64,000 bases of DNA from CBDFNC01 sp965249895 (GTDB lineage Bacteria; Pseudomonadota; Gammaproteobacteria; Enterobacterales; CBDFNC01), in NCBI GenBank assembly GCA_965249895.1, contig CBDFNC010000003.1, forward strand, positions 310,001-374,000, written 5' to 3'. A program made the position numbers and the translations under genes. The notes under the pieces were generated by a model. That model saw only the letters and a program-made list of their open reading frames with translations, was not told the DNA's origin and searched no databases. Below, one piece after another: positions 34,006 to 43,251 of this stretch (positions are counted from its first letter, which is position 1; each line of letters opens with the position of its first letter).

Positions 34006-35876
34006 ATGTTTAAAATTACTGATTTTGTCGATCTACAAACCCTCTAAGAATCAGTTGAGTTGGAGTTTAAACTGGAGCACGGCAAAGAGGGGGATGGTAA
34101 ATTGCCCAAGGATTTCTGGCCCACATATAGCGCTATGGCCAATACCCGTGGCGGCTATGTAGTGCTGGGGGTACGCGAGAAAAAAGGCCTGTTTAGCGTG
34201 GCTGGCATTGCTAACCCAGAGAAAATAAAAAAAGAGTTATTTGATATTGTTAATAACAAGCAGCAAGTAAATCAAAACTTGCTGAATGATCAGCAAGTTC
34301 AGGTGGTGGATCTGGAGGGTAAGCAAGTGCTGGTTATTGAAATCCCTGCTGCGATGCGTCAACAAAAGCCGGTTTACCTGAAAAATCAGCCAATGAAGGA
34401 AACCTATATGCGCTTGCACGAAGGGGATAGGGTTTGTTCTGAATAAACTGTGCGCCGCATGATGGCTGAGCAGGTAGAAGATAGCCGCGATAGTAAAGTG
34501 TTGAAGCATTATACAATCGCTGATATAGACATGAGTAGCTTGAAAGCTTACAGGCAACTGTTTTCTGCGGCTAAACCTGAGCACCATTCCTGGCGCTAGA
34601 TACTCTCGAGTTTCTCCGGGCGATTAAAGCAAAACGTATCGACCGAGAAACGGGAGAAGAGCTGGCATTCTTATGTTTGGTACATGGGATGCCATTCAGG
34701 ATGCAGACCACATTATTTTGTGGATTATATAGAGCGTCTTGAAGCAAAAATAGATCAGCGTTATGTAGATCGTATCTACCCTGACGGAACCTGGTCAGGC
34801 AATCTCTTTGATTTTTATCGTCGAGCTTATCGTAAATTAATTGTTGATCTAAAAGTTCCCTTTGTTCTTAAAGGTGGTATTCGACGGGATGAAACGAAAC
34901 TGCATATAGCGCTAAGAGAAGCATTGGTGAACACCCTCGTTCATGCTGACTTCACCGGACATTTACCTATTATGGTTGTTAAGCGACCAGATATGTTTGG
35001 CTTCCGTAATCCAGGGTGTATGAGGATCCCTCTTGCTCAAGCTCTTAAAGGGACTGAGAGTGATTGTCGTAACAAAACCATCCAGCAAATGTTTTTAATG
35101 ATTGGCGCCGCGGAAAAAATGGGCTCTGGTATAGCAAAGATTTTTAGTGGCTGGAAGTCCGTTAATTGGCGACTTCCCAAACTGTACGAAAAGTTTGAGC
35201 CAGAGCAAACCCTGTTGGAGCTTTCTATCGGCAGTTTAATATCAGAAGAAACCGCTGCACTGTTACATCAGACATTTGGTGAGACCTTTGAGCAACTGAA
35301 CGCGCCTGTCAGTTAACCAGCAAGCATTCGCGGGATGTGACCTTAACGCTACCAAGGTTAGTGGATAAGGGGTTTCTTGTTGAAAGTGGAGAAAAGTGCG
35401 ATAAATCATACAGTTTGCCTGGCATGGAACTACCATCGCCAGAGGATGTATTCTCTAATGCGTTAAGCTCGCCACAGAACTTCACGCATAGCGAAGGTAA
35501 CTTAACGCATAGCGACGAGAACTCCACGCATAGGACGCAGGATCGAGATGAGTTTGGTCGCTTTCTCAGCGCCCATTTTGATAAACCTTTTGTTGATCAA
35601 CTTGATGTTTTAAATCCGGCATTTCGTCAGCAGTTGGAAGAGCTGGCTCAACCAGCCAGAGAGAAGCGACGCCTCTCTTCAGAGGATATGCGAGGGGTGA
35701 TTAAAGCACTTTGTGCGGAGAACTATGTTGCTATTTCGGTGCTGAGTGAACTGGTTGATCGTACCACGCAAAACATCCGGCAAAGCCATTTGAAAAGCAT
35801 GATTGAAAGACAGGAGCTTAAGCTGGCCTTTCCGAACAAGCCTAATTCGCCCAAGCAGGGATATACCGTGAGCTAA
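34006..35876 (+). pseudogene. AlbA_2/Schlafen-type ATP-binding regulator, multiply broken
   Basis: The start is MFKITDFVDLQTL at 34006, then a TAA at 34045. Next is an AlbA_2 domain (LEFKLEHGKEGDGKLPKDFWPTYSAMANTRGG) up to a second TAA at 34444-34446. Frameshifts around 34600-34700 follow, then a GHKL-like segment (LREALVNTLVHADF) and a C-terminal winged-helix part (from about 35310, LTLPRLVDKGFLV) in another frame. Whole homologues are about 550-600 residues. At least two stops and two frameshifts rule out function. Such genes often accompany type I restriction loci, in line with the HsdR fragment next door. Confidence 0.8.
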
Positions 35877-36430
35877 TGAAACAAGAAAAACATAAACCTG
35901 AATTAGTAGAGTCGAGCGTGCAGCCATCGACTACCCATATTCCCGGCAAGCAGGTGCAGCTTCATAATTATCTGCAATTAAAAAATGCAGAGGGAAACCC
36001 TCGTAGTATTCGCTTTATTGATCAAGCGTCGCCATTAAATAACGCCTTTCATGTGGTGGATCGGTATGTGGGCACCAATGTTAATAACGACTACTTTAAG
36101 CCGGATTTGCTACTGCTTATCAACGGACTGCCATTGAGTGTAAAAGCAGCAGCGTTAAGCTGAAAAAGGGAATTGCTCAGGCCGACGCCTACAAACCACA
36201 ATTTTCGGTTAATGGCTACGCTACAAATTTGATCCTAAACGTGCCGATAAAAAGCAGATCCTCGACCAGGTGTTGGAGCTGCTAGGCCGTGAACCGACTG
36301 AGCAAGATAAACTGCTGTGGGCGCTGTTTGAGCCTAGCCGGTTTGTGCGCTTAGTCTTTTTTCCGCTCTATGGGTTGGAAAACGGCAACCTAGTTAAAAA
36401 GCTGCCAAAGAGAGTGAAGATACCGAGCTG
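35876..36430 (+). pseudogene. HsdR (type I restriction R subunit) remnant
   Basis: The ATG at 35876 overlaps the preceding stop. HIPGKQVQLHNYLQLKNAEGNPRSIRFID, then NNAFHVVDRYVGTN and KPDLLLLINGLPL match the N-terminal nuclease domain of HsdR-type subunits. The frame stops at 36163. A later piece near 36230-36420 (FDPKRADKKQILDQ, LLWALFEPSRFVRLV) matches an internal HsdR region. The ATPase motor and the rest are deleted. Confidence 0.65.
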
Positions 36431-36502
36431 CTAAAGGATATGCTGCAATGGGTTATACGTCACTGAGCAGCGGTTATTGCAGGCTCATATAGAACTTAAT
36501 GG
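36430..36502 (+). pseudogene. 3' tail of a second primase-helicase copy
   Basis: GCTAAAGGATATGCTGCAATGG, then TTATTGCAGGCTCATATAGAAC and ATGGATAAGCTGATTG align with the last 90 bp of the helicase at 32490-32585, including its stop and the sequence leading into the left end. The older element therefore carried the same last gene next to its left end. Only this tail survives. Confidence 0.7.
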
Positions 36503-36512
36503 ATAAGCTGAT

Positions 36513-36607
36513 TGACCCGGATACTTTATTACTTTGAGGGCGACTTTTATAGCGGCAAAATGCGGACTCGGGGAGAATTCTGTATGAAACTTTATTACTC
36601 TCCCACA
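36513..36607. repeat. Orphan left end of an older Tn7-like element
   Basis: GATACTTTATTACTTTGAGG and a complete outer repeat (36581-36600) ending in CTCTCCCACA at 36607 match the left end at 32740, with the same GCGGACTCGGGGAG spacer type. The next five bases, AGCCT, match no flank of the right end at 10314. No right end of this element is visible, so its glmS-side half is gone. Confidence 0.82.
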
Positions 36608-36623
36608 AGCCTCTTTATTTTCA

Positions 36624-36895
36624 TTAAGCAGTTGCTAACTGCTTTTCATCTGACTTATTCAGAAGTGCATAAGCAAATCCAGTCACCAAGGTTCCTGCCG
36701 CTATGGCAAGCAGATACATCAGCACTGGAGTTATTGCGTTTGGAATAAACAGCACAAACAGGCCGCTTACCACATAGATCATAGTATGACCGGTAATTAG
36801 ACTGGCCAGCAGTGGAATGATAAGTATGCCGCGGCTTTTTCCATTAGCCCGGCAGCAATTACGCTGGGGCAAGCTGTTACGATGGCAATTTTCAT
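36624..36895 (-). pseudogene. fruA: fruA remnant (fructose PTS IIBC), mostly deleted
   Basis: The start ATG (complement 36893-36895) overlaps the fruK stop as expected for fruA, giving MKIAIVTACPSVIAAGLMEKAA, the opening of the IIB domain, then a stop in frame. In the next frame come ILIIPLLASLITG and MIYVV from the IIC channel, joined to the natural C-terminus FVLFIPNAITPVLMYLLAI. About 270 bp remain of an expected 1.7 kb. Internal deletions and a frameshift have removed the permease. The old transposon end lies 16 bp past the fruA stop. Confidence 0.85.
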
Positions 36896-37863
36896 CTTGA
36901 TACCCTCTGAACCATGTTGTGCACGTAAATTTCGACGTTTTCTTCCATTTTCAGTACCGGATCTATATGTGCCACGCCAACGCCAACCTGAGTGACAGCT
37001 AATACAGACAGTGCTGTCGCGAAACGAAGGGTTTGCGCTTTATTCCAGTTATTCAAATGCCCCCAGCATAAGCCCGCAACTAGGGTATCTCCTGCGCCGA
37101 CTGTACTGACTATCTGCACTTTGGGTGGTTTAGCACAAAGCCAACCCTCGCGGTTTAGCCACATCACCCCTTGTGAACCTAAAGAAACCACCACATTGGT
37201 GATCTTGTTCAGTGCTAACTGCTCTGCTGCCGCCGTTACTTCCGACTCTGAAACCAGCTTGTTTCCTGCCCATTCGGACAGCTCTTCTTGGTTAGGTTTT
37301 ACTAACCAAGGATTGGCCTTCAATCCGGCGGATAGTGCACCATTGCTGCTATCAAACAGGACCTGTTTATCCATTCGAGATAGCCGGGAAATCCAATTGG
37401 CACAGGTCTCTGGCGACAGGCCTTTGGGTAGACTGCCCGCAAAGACAAATACATGCTGGGTTTCAGCTAACTGAAAAAGCATTTGTTCGAAGCGAGTTAT
37501 ATCGTCCTGAGTAACGGCGACACCCGGGAAGTTGATATCACTTACCTGGCCGGATTGTTCCACCAGCTTGACATTGATCCTACTGGCGCCCTGAACGCGA
37601 ACAAATTTATCTGTCATGCCAGAGCTTTTAAAAAGCTGGCGGAAAGGATCCTGGTTGTCTGCTCCTAGCAGTCCGGTAACCGTGACATCGGCGCCTAACT
37701 CTGCCAGGACTTTCGCAACATTCACTCCTTTCCCGGCGGGATGGAGGCTGCTTTGCTGGACTAAGTTAACCGTGCCCGTTTGCAGTGTGTCCAAATCACC
37801 GGTTAAATCTAGCGCAGGGTTTAGGGTGACGGTCACAACTTTTAGTTTGCTGGAACTGCTCAT
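36892..37863 (-). CDS. fruK: 1-phosphofructokinase
   Basis: A 323-residue PfkB-family sugar kinase. It has the N-terminal VTLNPALDLTG, the GKGVNVAKVLAELGA loop and the catalytic GAGDTLVAG motif. It phosphorylates fructose-1-phosphate to fructose-1,6-bisphosphate after PTS uptake. Its start overlaps fruB by one base and its stop overlaps fruA, the usual fruBKA order. The gene is intact although fruA is destroyed. Confidence 0.92.
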   Translation of the reverse strand: MSSSSKLKVVTVTLNPALDLTGDLDTLQTGTVNLVQQSSLHPAGKGVNVAKVLAELGADVTVTGLLGADNQDPFRQLFKSSGMTDKFVRVQGASRINVKLVEQSGQVSDINFPGVAVTQDDITRFEQMLFQLAETQHVFVFAGSLPKGLSPETCANWISRLSRMDKQVLFDSSNGALSAGLKANPWLVKPNQEELSEWAGNKLVSESEVTAAAEQLALNKITNVVVSLGSQGVMWLNREGWLCAKPPKVQIVSTVGAGDTLVAGLCWGHLNNWNKAQTLRFATALSVLAVTQVGVGVAHIDPVLKMEENVEIYVHNMVQRVSR

Positions 37864-38828
37864 CAGACCCCCACTCCCAAGCCGTTAGCTATGGCCTGGC
37901 CTATGGCTTTTAGCGCCCGTTCGGCATCATCACCCTGGGCGGTAAATTGCAATTCATGACCCTGCTTTACACCTAACGTAATGACTTTCATCAGGCTCTT
38001 GGCGTTGGCGGTTTTGCCGTCGCCATTGAGGTTAGCCACCAATATATTGGCGCTGAACTTCTTGGCCTCGTTGACCAAGATAGCGCCTGGGCAGGCATGT
38101 AACCCGCGCGAGTTGCGGGTTTTAAAGGCTTGGCTTGCCCCTTCTATGGTTTCTTCGGTGAAGGCCTGAGCTGGTGTGACAAAAGAAACAGCGGTATTCA
38201 TCACATCTTGATGGTTTTTCGCTATCCATAAACCTTGTCCAAGATAAGTTGGACCTGCTGCAATGGCATCGGCCACACAGCCTTTACCTGCCGCCCGGCA
38301 GTTTTTAATCAGGTCGGCAGCAACCGTCGTTAACTGGATTAGATCGGTTGCGGGGAAACCTAGTTGGATCAGCTGGTGATCAAATTCGGCTTCCAGCTGT
38401 GTGTCACCATTTAGGATTGCGATAATGATCTCTGCGTTTTTACTATTTTTTCGGTTTTCTTCAACGCCACTTGCCGAGATCACTCTGGTCAGTTGTTTTA
38501 AGATACCTAAGTGTTCATCTGACTTGGCGGCAATACCAATTGCCAGGTATACGGTTTTTCCTTCACCCCAATCCACGCCCTGGGGAAAATGATGTACTTG
38601 TACACCTGTGTGTTTCACAAGTTCTCGGGTGTCCGTGGTCCCGTGTGGAATGGCTATTCCATTACCCAGGAAGGTGGAACTTTGTGCTTCACGGGCCAGC
38701 ATACCTTGAACATAATCCACATCGACCAAACCCTGGCTGGTTAAGCTGCTCGCCAGAGCCTTAATAGCTAGCTGTTTGTTGGATGCTGATTGTTTTAGCT
38801 GAATATCGTTTTGTGATAGTGACAACAT
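37863..38828 (-). CDS. fruB: Fructose PTS IIA/HPr fusion (FPr), with an unusual HPr active site
   Basis: A 321-residue multidomain phosphocarrier. The N-terminal IIA domain has its active His in GNGIAIPHGT. The C-terminal HPr-like domain has the loop GLHACPGA with the phosphorylatable His, but the Arg that normally follows it (GLHARP) is Cys, encoded TGC. It should pass phosphate from enzyme I to FruA. The gene is divergent from cra across a promoter region with Cra-like operators. Confidence 0.88.
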   Translation of the reverse strand: MLSLSQNDIQLKQSASNKQLAIKALASSLTSQGLVDVDYVQGMLAREAQSSTFLGNGIAIPHGTTDTRELVKHTGVQVHHFPQGVDWGEGKTVYLAIGIAAKSDEHLGILKQLTRVISASGVEENRKNSKNAEIIIAILNGDTQLEAEFDHQLIQLGFPATDLIQLTTVAADLIKNCRAAGKGCVADAIAAGPTYLGQGLWIAKNHQDVMNTAVSFVTPAQAFTEETIEGASQAFKTRNSRGLHACPGAILVNEAKKFSANILVANLNGDGKTANAKSLMKVITLGVKQGHELQFTAQGDDAERALKAIGQAIANGLGVGV

Positions 38829-38866
38829 AACTTCACTCCGTCTGACGGGTGCTAATAATTAGTTAC

Positions 38867-38902
38867 TGAATCGTTTCAGCTGAAATGCTGAAACCTTTCA
38901 GC
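38867..38902. promoter_or_regulatory. Two Cra/FruR-like operators between fruB and cra
   Basis: TGAATCGTTTCA at 38867-38878 matches the Cra consensus (TGAAxCGxTTCA type). GCTGAAACCTTTCAGC at 38887-38902 is a perfect palindrome of the same family. They lie in the 150-bp gap shared by the divergent fru operon and cra. Cra probably represses both and is released by fructose-1-phosphate. Confidence 0.85.
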
Positions 38903-38980
38903 TAATATTTCAATTGTTATAAGGAAGGTGACTGGCGAATATATGATCGCGCTCACAAAATAGGCTGATAAGAATCCAAG

Positions 38981-39967
38981 ATGAAGTTAGATGAAGTTGC
39001 AAAACTAGCTGGCGTATCTCGCACTACGGCCAGCTATGTTATTAATGGCAAAGCCGGAAAATACAGGATCAGTGAAAAAACTCAAAAAAAAGTAATGGCG
39101 GTGGTAAATGAGTTTAATTTTCGCCCCGATCATGCTGCCAGCTCACTGCGCGCAGGCAGTAGCCGCTCTTTTGGTTTAATTATTCCTGACTTGGAAAACA
39201 GCAGTTATGCCAGGCTGGCTAAATTGCTAGAACGTGACGCTAGGAAAGCTGGATACCAGCTGATTATCTCTTGCTCCGACGACGATACAGATACGGAAAT
39301 GAAGGTTGCGGAAACCTTAATTAGCCGCCGAATTGATGCCTTATTAGTCGCCAGCGCCTTATCGGCCGGTCATGACTTTTATAAGAGGATTCAGCAGGGT
39401 GGAGTCCCTGTTATTGCCCTTGATCGAGCTTTAGATGATGAGGTCTTCGCCAGTGTTATCAGCGAAGATCTGCAGGGAGCTTATGAGTTAACCCGAGCTC
39501 TGTTAGAAAAAGGGGTGAGCAGTATCGGCTTAATAGGGGCTGTGCCTGAGTTGGGTATTTCGCAACAGCGAGAACAAGGGTTTTTGTCTGCCATACAGAA
39601 ACACCAGCCAGGGCTTAAACAGCAAAAGGCATATGGCGAGCACTTTAGCCAAGCAGAGGGAAGGCGGCAATTACAAAACTGGGTAGATAACAATAAGCTT
39701 CCTGAAGCTATCCTGGCGACCTCGTACAGCCTATTTGAAGGCTTATTAGATTGCCTGCTGGCTAACCCTGAGTTAATGGGGAAAACTCATTTAGCGACGT
39801 TTGGTGACAACAGGTTACTGGACTTTCTGCCTATAAAAATTCAATCCCTTGCGCAGCAATTCGAAGTGATCGCCCATAATGCGTTAGAGTTGGCCCTTAA
39901 TGCCACTACGGGTGACTACCGCACAGGAGTTGAGGCTGTGCCGAGGAGAATAAAAAGGCGGGGTTAG
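38981..39967 (+). CDS. cra: Catabolite repressor/activator, LacI family
   Basis: A 328-residue LacI/GalR-type regulator with N-terminal helix-turn-helix MKLDEVAKLAGVSRTTASYVINGK, close to Cra/FruR. A periplasmic-binding-like effector domain follows (FGLIIPDLENSSYARLAKLLE). It responds to fructose phosphates in relatives and controls fru genes, which it faces here. The hairpin terminator at 39976 follows the stop. Confidence 0.9.
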   Translation: MKLDEVAKLAGVSRTTASYVINGKAGKYRISEKTQKKVMAVVNEFNFRPDHAASSLRAGSSRSFGLIIPDLENSSYARLAKLLERDARKAGYQLIISCSDDDTDTEMKVAETLISRRIDALLVASALSAGHDFYKRIQQGGVPVIALDRALDDEVFASVISEDLQGAYELTRALLEKGVSSIGLIGAVPELGISQQREQGFLSAIQKHQPGLKQQKAYGEHFSQAEGRRQLQNWVDNNKLPEAILATSYSLFEGLLDCLLANPELMGKTHLATFGDNRLLDFLPIKIQSLAQQFEVIAHNALELALNATTGDYRTGVEAVPRRIKRRG

Positions 39968-39975
39968 ACGTTGTT

Positions 39976-39998
39976 CGGGAGCACTAGCTCCCGTTTTT
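39976..39998 (+). terminator. Intrinsic terminator after cra
   Basis: CGGGAG and CTCCCG form a 6-bp GC-rich stem with a 6-base loop, followed by five Ts. It begins 8 bp after the cra stop and overlaps the end of the convergent receiver gene. Confidence 0.82.
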
Positions 39999-40439
39999 AA
40001 GGCTGGATGTTTGCGCCGCTTTCTTCTGTCGCAGCTGTTTCGCCCGAATATAGCGAACAAAACCATTTAATGATTCGCTTATTTTTCCATTCGTGAAAGG
40101 TTTGACGATAAAGCCGGATGCGCCTGCTGCGATTGCTTGTTTGACGTTTTCCAATGAATTCTCGCCACTGACCATTACCACAAATATATTAGGGAATTTT
40201 TCCTTCACTATTTTCAGGATCTCTAGACCACTCTTGTCTGGGAGCTGGATATCGAGAAAGATAAAATTTACCCGTCCGGATAGTGCAATTTGAATCGCTT
40301 CCTTGGCGCACCCAGCAGAAAAAAATTCTGCTGCTATAGGTATATCTGCATTCAAGATGGATAGCGATACAGAGCTTCGTAGCAGCTGCCTGTTTTGTAA
40401 TACATCATCAACAATAAGAATGCGTGCTGTTGTTTTCAT
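39984..40439 (-). CDS. Single-domain response regulator (CheY-like)
   Basis: A 151-residue stand-alone receiver. It has ILIVDD at the start, the phospho-acceptor Asp in FIFLDIQLPDKSG, VMVSGE with the Ser/Thr switch, and the conserved Lys in IVKPF. A charged tail of about 25 residues follows, with no output domain. It lies 3 bp after the hybrid kinase gene, so it is likely co-transcribed and the probable final acceptor of that phosphorelay. Confidence 0.88.
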   Translation of the reverse strand: MKTTARILIVDDVLQNRQLLRSSVSLSILNADIPIAAEFFSAGCAKEAIQIALSGRVNFIFLDIQLPDKSGLEILKIVKEKFPNIFVVMVSGENSLENVKQAIAAGASGFIVKPFTNGKISESLNGFVRYIRAKQLRQKKAAQTSSLKNGS

Positions 40440-40442
40440 TCC

Positions 40443-42068
40443 TTACCTCACTTCAATTATTTTATTGATTGCATGTATCACTGAAGCACACGCGGCAATC
40501 CCTTGTTGTAGGGGTTCATTCTTTACTATTTTTTGTGCTGCTACGGTTCCCGTGTATAGCTGGTCCAAATTAAAGTTCCCCGACACCCCTTTTAACGTGT
40601 GTACAAGCGCATACATCTTGTCCTGATCGTTCTCATCTATAGATTGTTGGAGCTTCTCCTTATAGTCGGGAAGCTCGGCAATAAATAGTTGTTTTAATTC
40701 GGCAATCTGAGCTGCCAGCTCATCATCACTATCATAGGTTTGCTGACAGGCGGCTGCTTCTGGCAAATGTTGTATTAATACCTTGTAAAATGCTTTTAGA
40801 TCTAGTGGTTTACTTAAGTATCCATCGAATCCTAACTGTTCATATTCGACTAAGTCCTGGTACATCACATTGGCTGTGATAGCGTATATGGGTTTGCTGA
40901 AGCCGAGCGTGCGTAACATAGCCAGCGCTTCTTTGCCATCCAATACCGGCATTTGTATATCCATTAGCACCAGATCATAGTCATTTTGTAATGCCTGCTC
41001 GACTCCTTCCTGCCCATTGATAGCTATATCTACTGCTAGTCCAACTCTTTCCAGATTTATTCGAATGAGTTCCTGGTTAGTTAGGTTATCCTCGACCAGC
41101 AATACGTTGCCACTTAGGGATGGGGTTTGCAGTTGAGTTTGTGGGTGTGGTATTTCATTAATATGTACGCCTTTAAACTGACAGCTACCACATTGGGTGG
41201 TTAATACAAATTTGGTGCCATGTCCTTTTATACTGGTAAATGAGATATCTCCGCCCAACAAACCGGCAAGGTGTTTTGAAATTGCCAGGCCAACACCAGA
41301 GCTACCAAGTTCACGTCTAGCGCTGTTATCTTCCTGAGAGAAAGGTTTAAATATATTTGTTGCATGCTGCTCGGAAATGCCTATGCCAGTATCAGTTACC
41401 CTGGCTAATAATTGATTGCTGGTTGACTGGTAGCTTATATCCAAACAAACGTTACCTTGCTCAGTAAACTTAATTGCGTTGCTGAGTAAGCTGGATAATA
41501 TCTGTTTAAGCCGGACCGGGTCAGATTGAATATGGCTGGGCGTATTTTTATCCAATGTGACAGTAAATTCTATGTCTTTTTCTTGTGCTTTTTGACTGAA
41601 TACCGGAATTAGCTCATTCAGTAGGGGGCCAAGAGATATTGCTACGGTTTCGACACTGAGTTGGTCGGCTTCAACCATAGATATATCCAGGATGTCATTA
41701 AATAGCACTAATAGCAGGTGGCCGGTATTGATGATGGTGTCTATATGTCGCTCTTGCTCGTGGGGGGGGATTTCGCCTTGTCCTATCATTTCGGCAAAGC
41801 CAATGATCGCTGTGAGGGGGGTTCTGATTTCATGGCTCATATTTGCCATAAATTCACACTTGGCTTTATTGGCAATTAAGGCCTCGCTTGTCGCTAAATC
41901 CAGCGCTATGGTTTTTTCTGCCAGCTGTTGCTTCAGACTATCACTCAGGGCTTGTAGTTGTTGATTATGCTGAGAAAGTGCTTGGTATTGTGCTTCCAGT
42001 GCAGGATCTGCCGTTCTGCTTACGCTCAACTCTTCTACTACTTGTTGGTGTAGTCGCTTATCAGACAT
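40443..42068 (-). CDS. Hybrid sensor histidine kinase with receiver and HPt domains
   Basis: A 541-residue cytoplasmic kinase: an N-terminal coiled coil, HisKA with FMANMSHEIRTPL, HATPase_c with NAIKFT, DTGIGIS and GSSGVGLAIS, a receiver with DLVLMDIQMPVLDG, and a C-terminal HPt domain with LVHTLKGVSGN. This gives a full His-Asp-His chain. No transmembrane segment is present, so it senses internally or through a partner. The CheY-like gene follows immediately. The signal is unknown. Confidence 0.9.
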   Translation of the reverse strand: MSDKRLHQQVVEELSVSRTADPALEAQYQALSQHNQQLQALSDSLKQQLAEKTIALDLATSEALIANKAKCEFMANMSHEIRTPLTAIIGFAEMIGQGEIPPHEQERHIDTIINTGHLLLVLFNDILDISMVEADQLSVETVAISLGPLLNELIPVFSQKAQEKDIEFTVTLDKNTPSHIQSDPVRLKQILSSLLSNAIKFTEQGNVCLDISYQSTSNQLLARVTDTGIGISEQHATNIFKPFSQEDNSARRELGSSGVGLAISKHLAGLLGGDISFTSIKGHGTKFVLTTQCGSCQFKGVHINEIPHPQTQLQTPSLSGNVLLVEDNLTNQELIRINLERVGLAVDIAINGQEGVEQALQNDYDLVLMDIQMPVLDGKEALAMLRTLGFSKPIYAITANVMYQDLVEYEQLGFDGYLSKPLDLKAFYKVLIQHLPEAAACQQTYDSDDELAAQIAELKQLFIAELPDYKEKLQQSIDENDQDKMYALVHTLKGVSGNFNLDQLYTGTVAAQKIVKNEPLQQGIAACASVIHAINKIIEVR

Positions 42069-42274
42069 ATAAGTACCTCCCGCTTATCCTTAACCAAGAG
42101 TTTCCGCTTTGCAAAGAAGTACAAATGGCGTGTTTAGATTCTATATTATAGACAAAAATAACAATGTAATTTATTGCTTTACCTTGTTTTTGTTTTTTAG
42201 ATTTAAGCTGTTCTATGGCTAAGCTGGATTAGAGGTATTTTCGCTATACTTGGAGATTAGAGGTCCGAGAAGTT

Positions 42275-43219
42275 ATGAAGTATTCTTTATCTGCCTGCAT
42301 GTTAGTGATTTTTTTGTCCATTCCCCCGGCTTACAGCGACACTGGTATGCCCATTCGTATCATTCTCAATGATTGGTCTAGCCAACTAGTCATGTCCTAT
42401 ATAACCGCAGAGCTGCTAACTAAAGCAGGTTACAGAATTGAGTTTGTGCACGTTTCCAGCAAGCAGCAATGGGATGTTTTCCGACAGGACAGGGCCGATG
42501 TTCAGGTTGAGGTTTGGCAAGGAACAATGGCGGCAGATTACGAATTATCGTTGAAAAATGGTGACATTATCCCTTTGGGTGAACACGGGGTAAAAACCAG
42601 GGAAGATTGGTGGTATCCCATACATTTGGAACAAATTTGTCCGGGCCTACCAGACTGGCGGGCGTTACAGGCTTGTTGGAGTGTATTTATTCATCCAGAT
42701 ACGGCGCCTTTGGGACGTTATCTGGGAGGACCCTGGGAAAACCCTGATGGAGCCAGGATAAGGGCGCTGAAAATGAAGTTTCAGGTTATCAGAGTGGCGG
42801 CGGACGAGTTATGGAGCGAACTGGATATTGCGATTAAAGAAAATAGCCCCTTAGTGATGTTTAACTGGACGCCTAACTGGGTCGAAGCTGTACATAAGGG
42901 ACGGTTTATTGAGTTTCCCAAATGGGAAGTAACCTGTGAAACTAAGCCCGAGTGGGGAGAGAATTCGTTACTTTTGTATGACTGTGGCAACCCCGCCGGT
43001 GGTTGGTTAAAAAAAGCCGGTAATCATAGAATGAAACAGCGAACACCATGTGCTTTAGCTGTATTAAAAAAGATCAGTTTTAATAACTCACAGTTGGCTC
43101 AGTTCAGTGCGGAGGTCGTGCGGAACGGCAAAACTGAACAAAGTGCGGCGCGTACATGGATTGCTGAGAATGAAGTCATCTGGCAGCCCTGGTTGGATAC
43201 CAACTGTACCTTAAGATAG
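42275..43219 (+). CDS. ProX/OpuAC-like periplasmic substrate-binding protein
   Basis: A 314-residue secreted protein with a signal peptide (MKYSLSACMLVIFLSIPPAYS). The binding domain carries ILNDWSSQLVMSYITAELLTKAGY, VEVWQGTM and PLVMFNWTPNWVEA, as in glycine-betaine/choline-type binding proteins. No ABC permease or ATPase lies beside it. It is flanked by two sensor kinases, so it may supply a ligand signal to one of them rather than serve uptake; that is inference. Confidence 0.78.
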   Translation: MKYSLSACMLVIFLSIPPAYSDTGMPIRIILNDWSSQLVMSYITAELLTKAGYRIEFVHVSSKQQWDVFRQDRADVQVEVWQGTMAADYELSLKNGDIIPLGEHGVKTREDWWYPIHLEQICPGLPDWRALQACWSVFIHPDTAPLGRYLGGPWENPDGARIRALKMKFQVIRVAADELWSELDIAIKENSPLVMFNWTPNWVEAVHKGRFIEFPKWEVTCETKPEWGENSLLLYDCGNPAGGWLKKAGNHRMKQRTPCALAVLKKISFNNSQLAQFSAEVVRNGKTEQSAARTWIAENEVIWQPWLDTNCTLR

Positions 43220-43251
43220 TGTTTATGATTTAGATTTTTGTGCAGAGGACG

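Noticed and set aside
10314..36607. 36607 as the partner end of the right end at 10314
   Set aside because: Its flanking bases AGCCT do not match TTTAT at 10309-10313, while the end at 32740 is followed by TTTAT.
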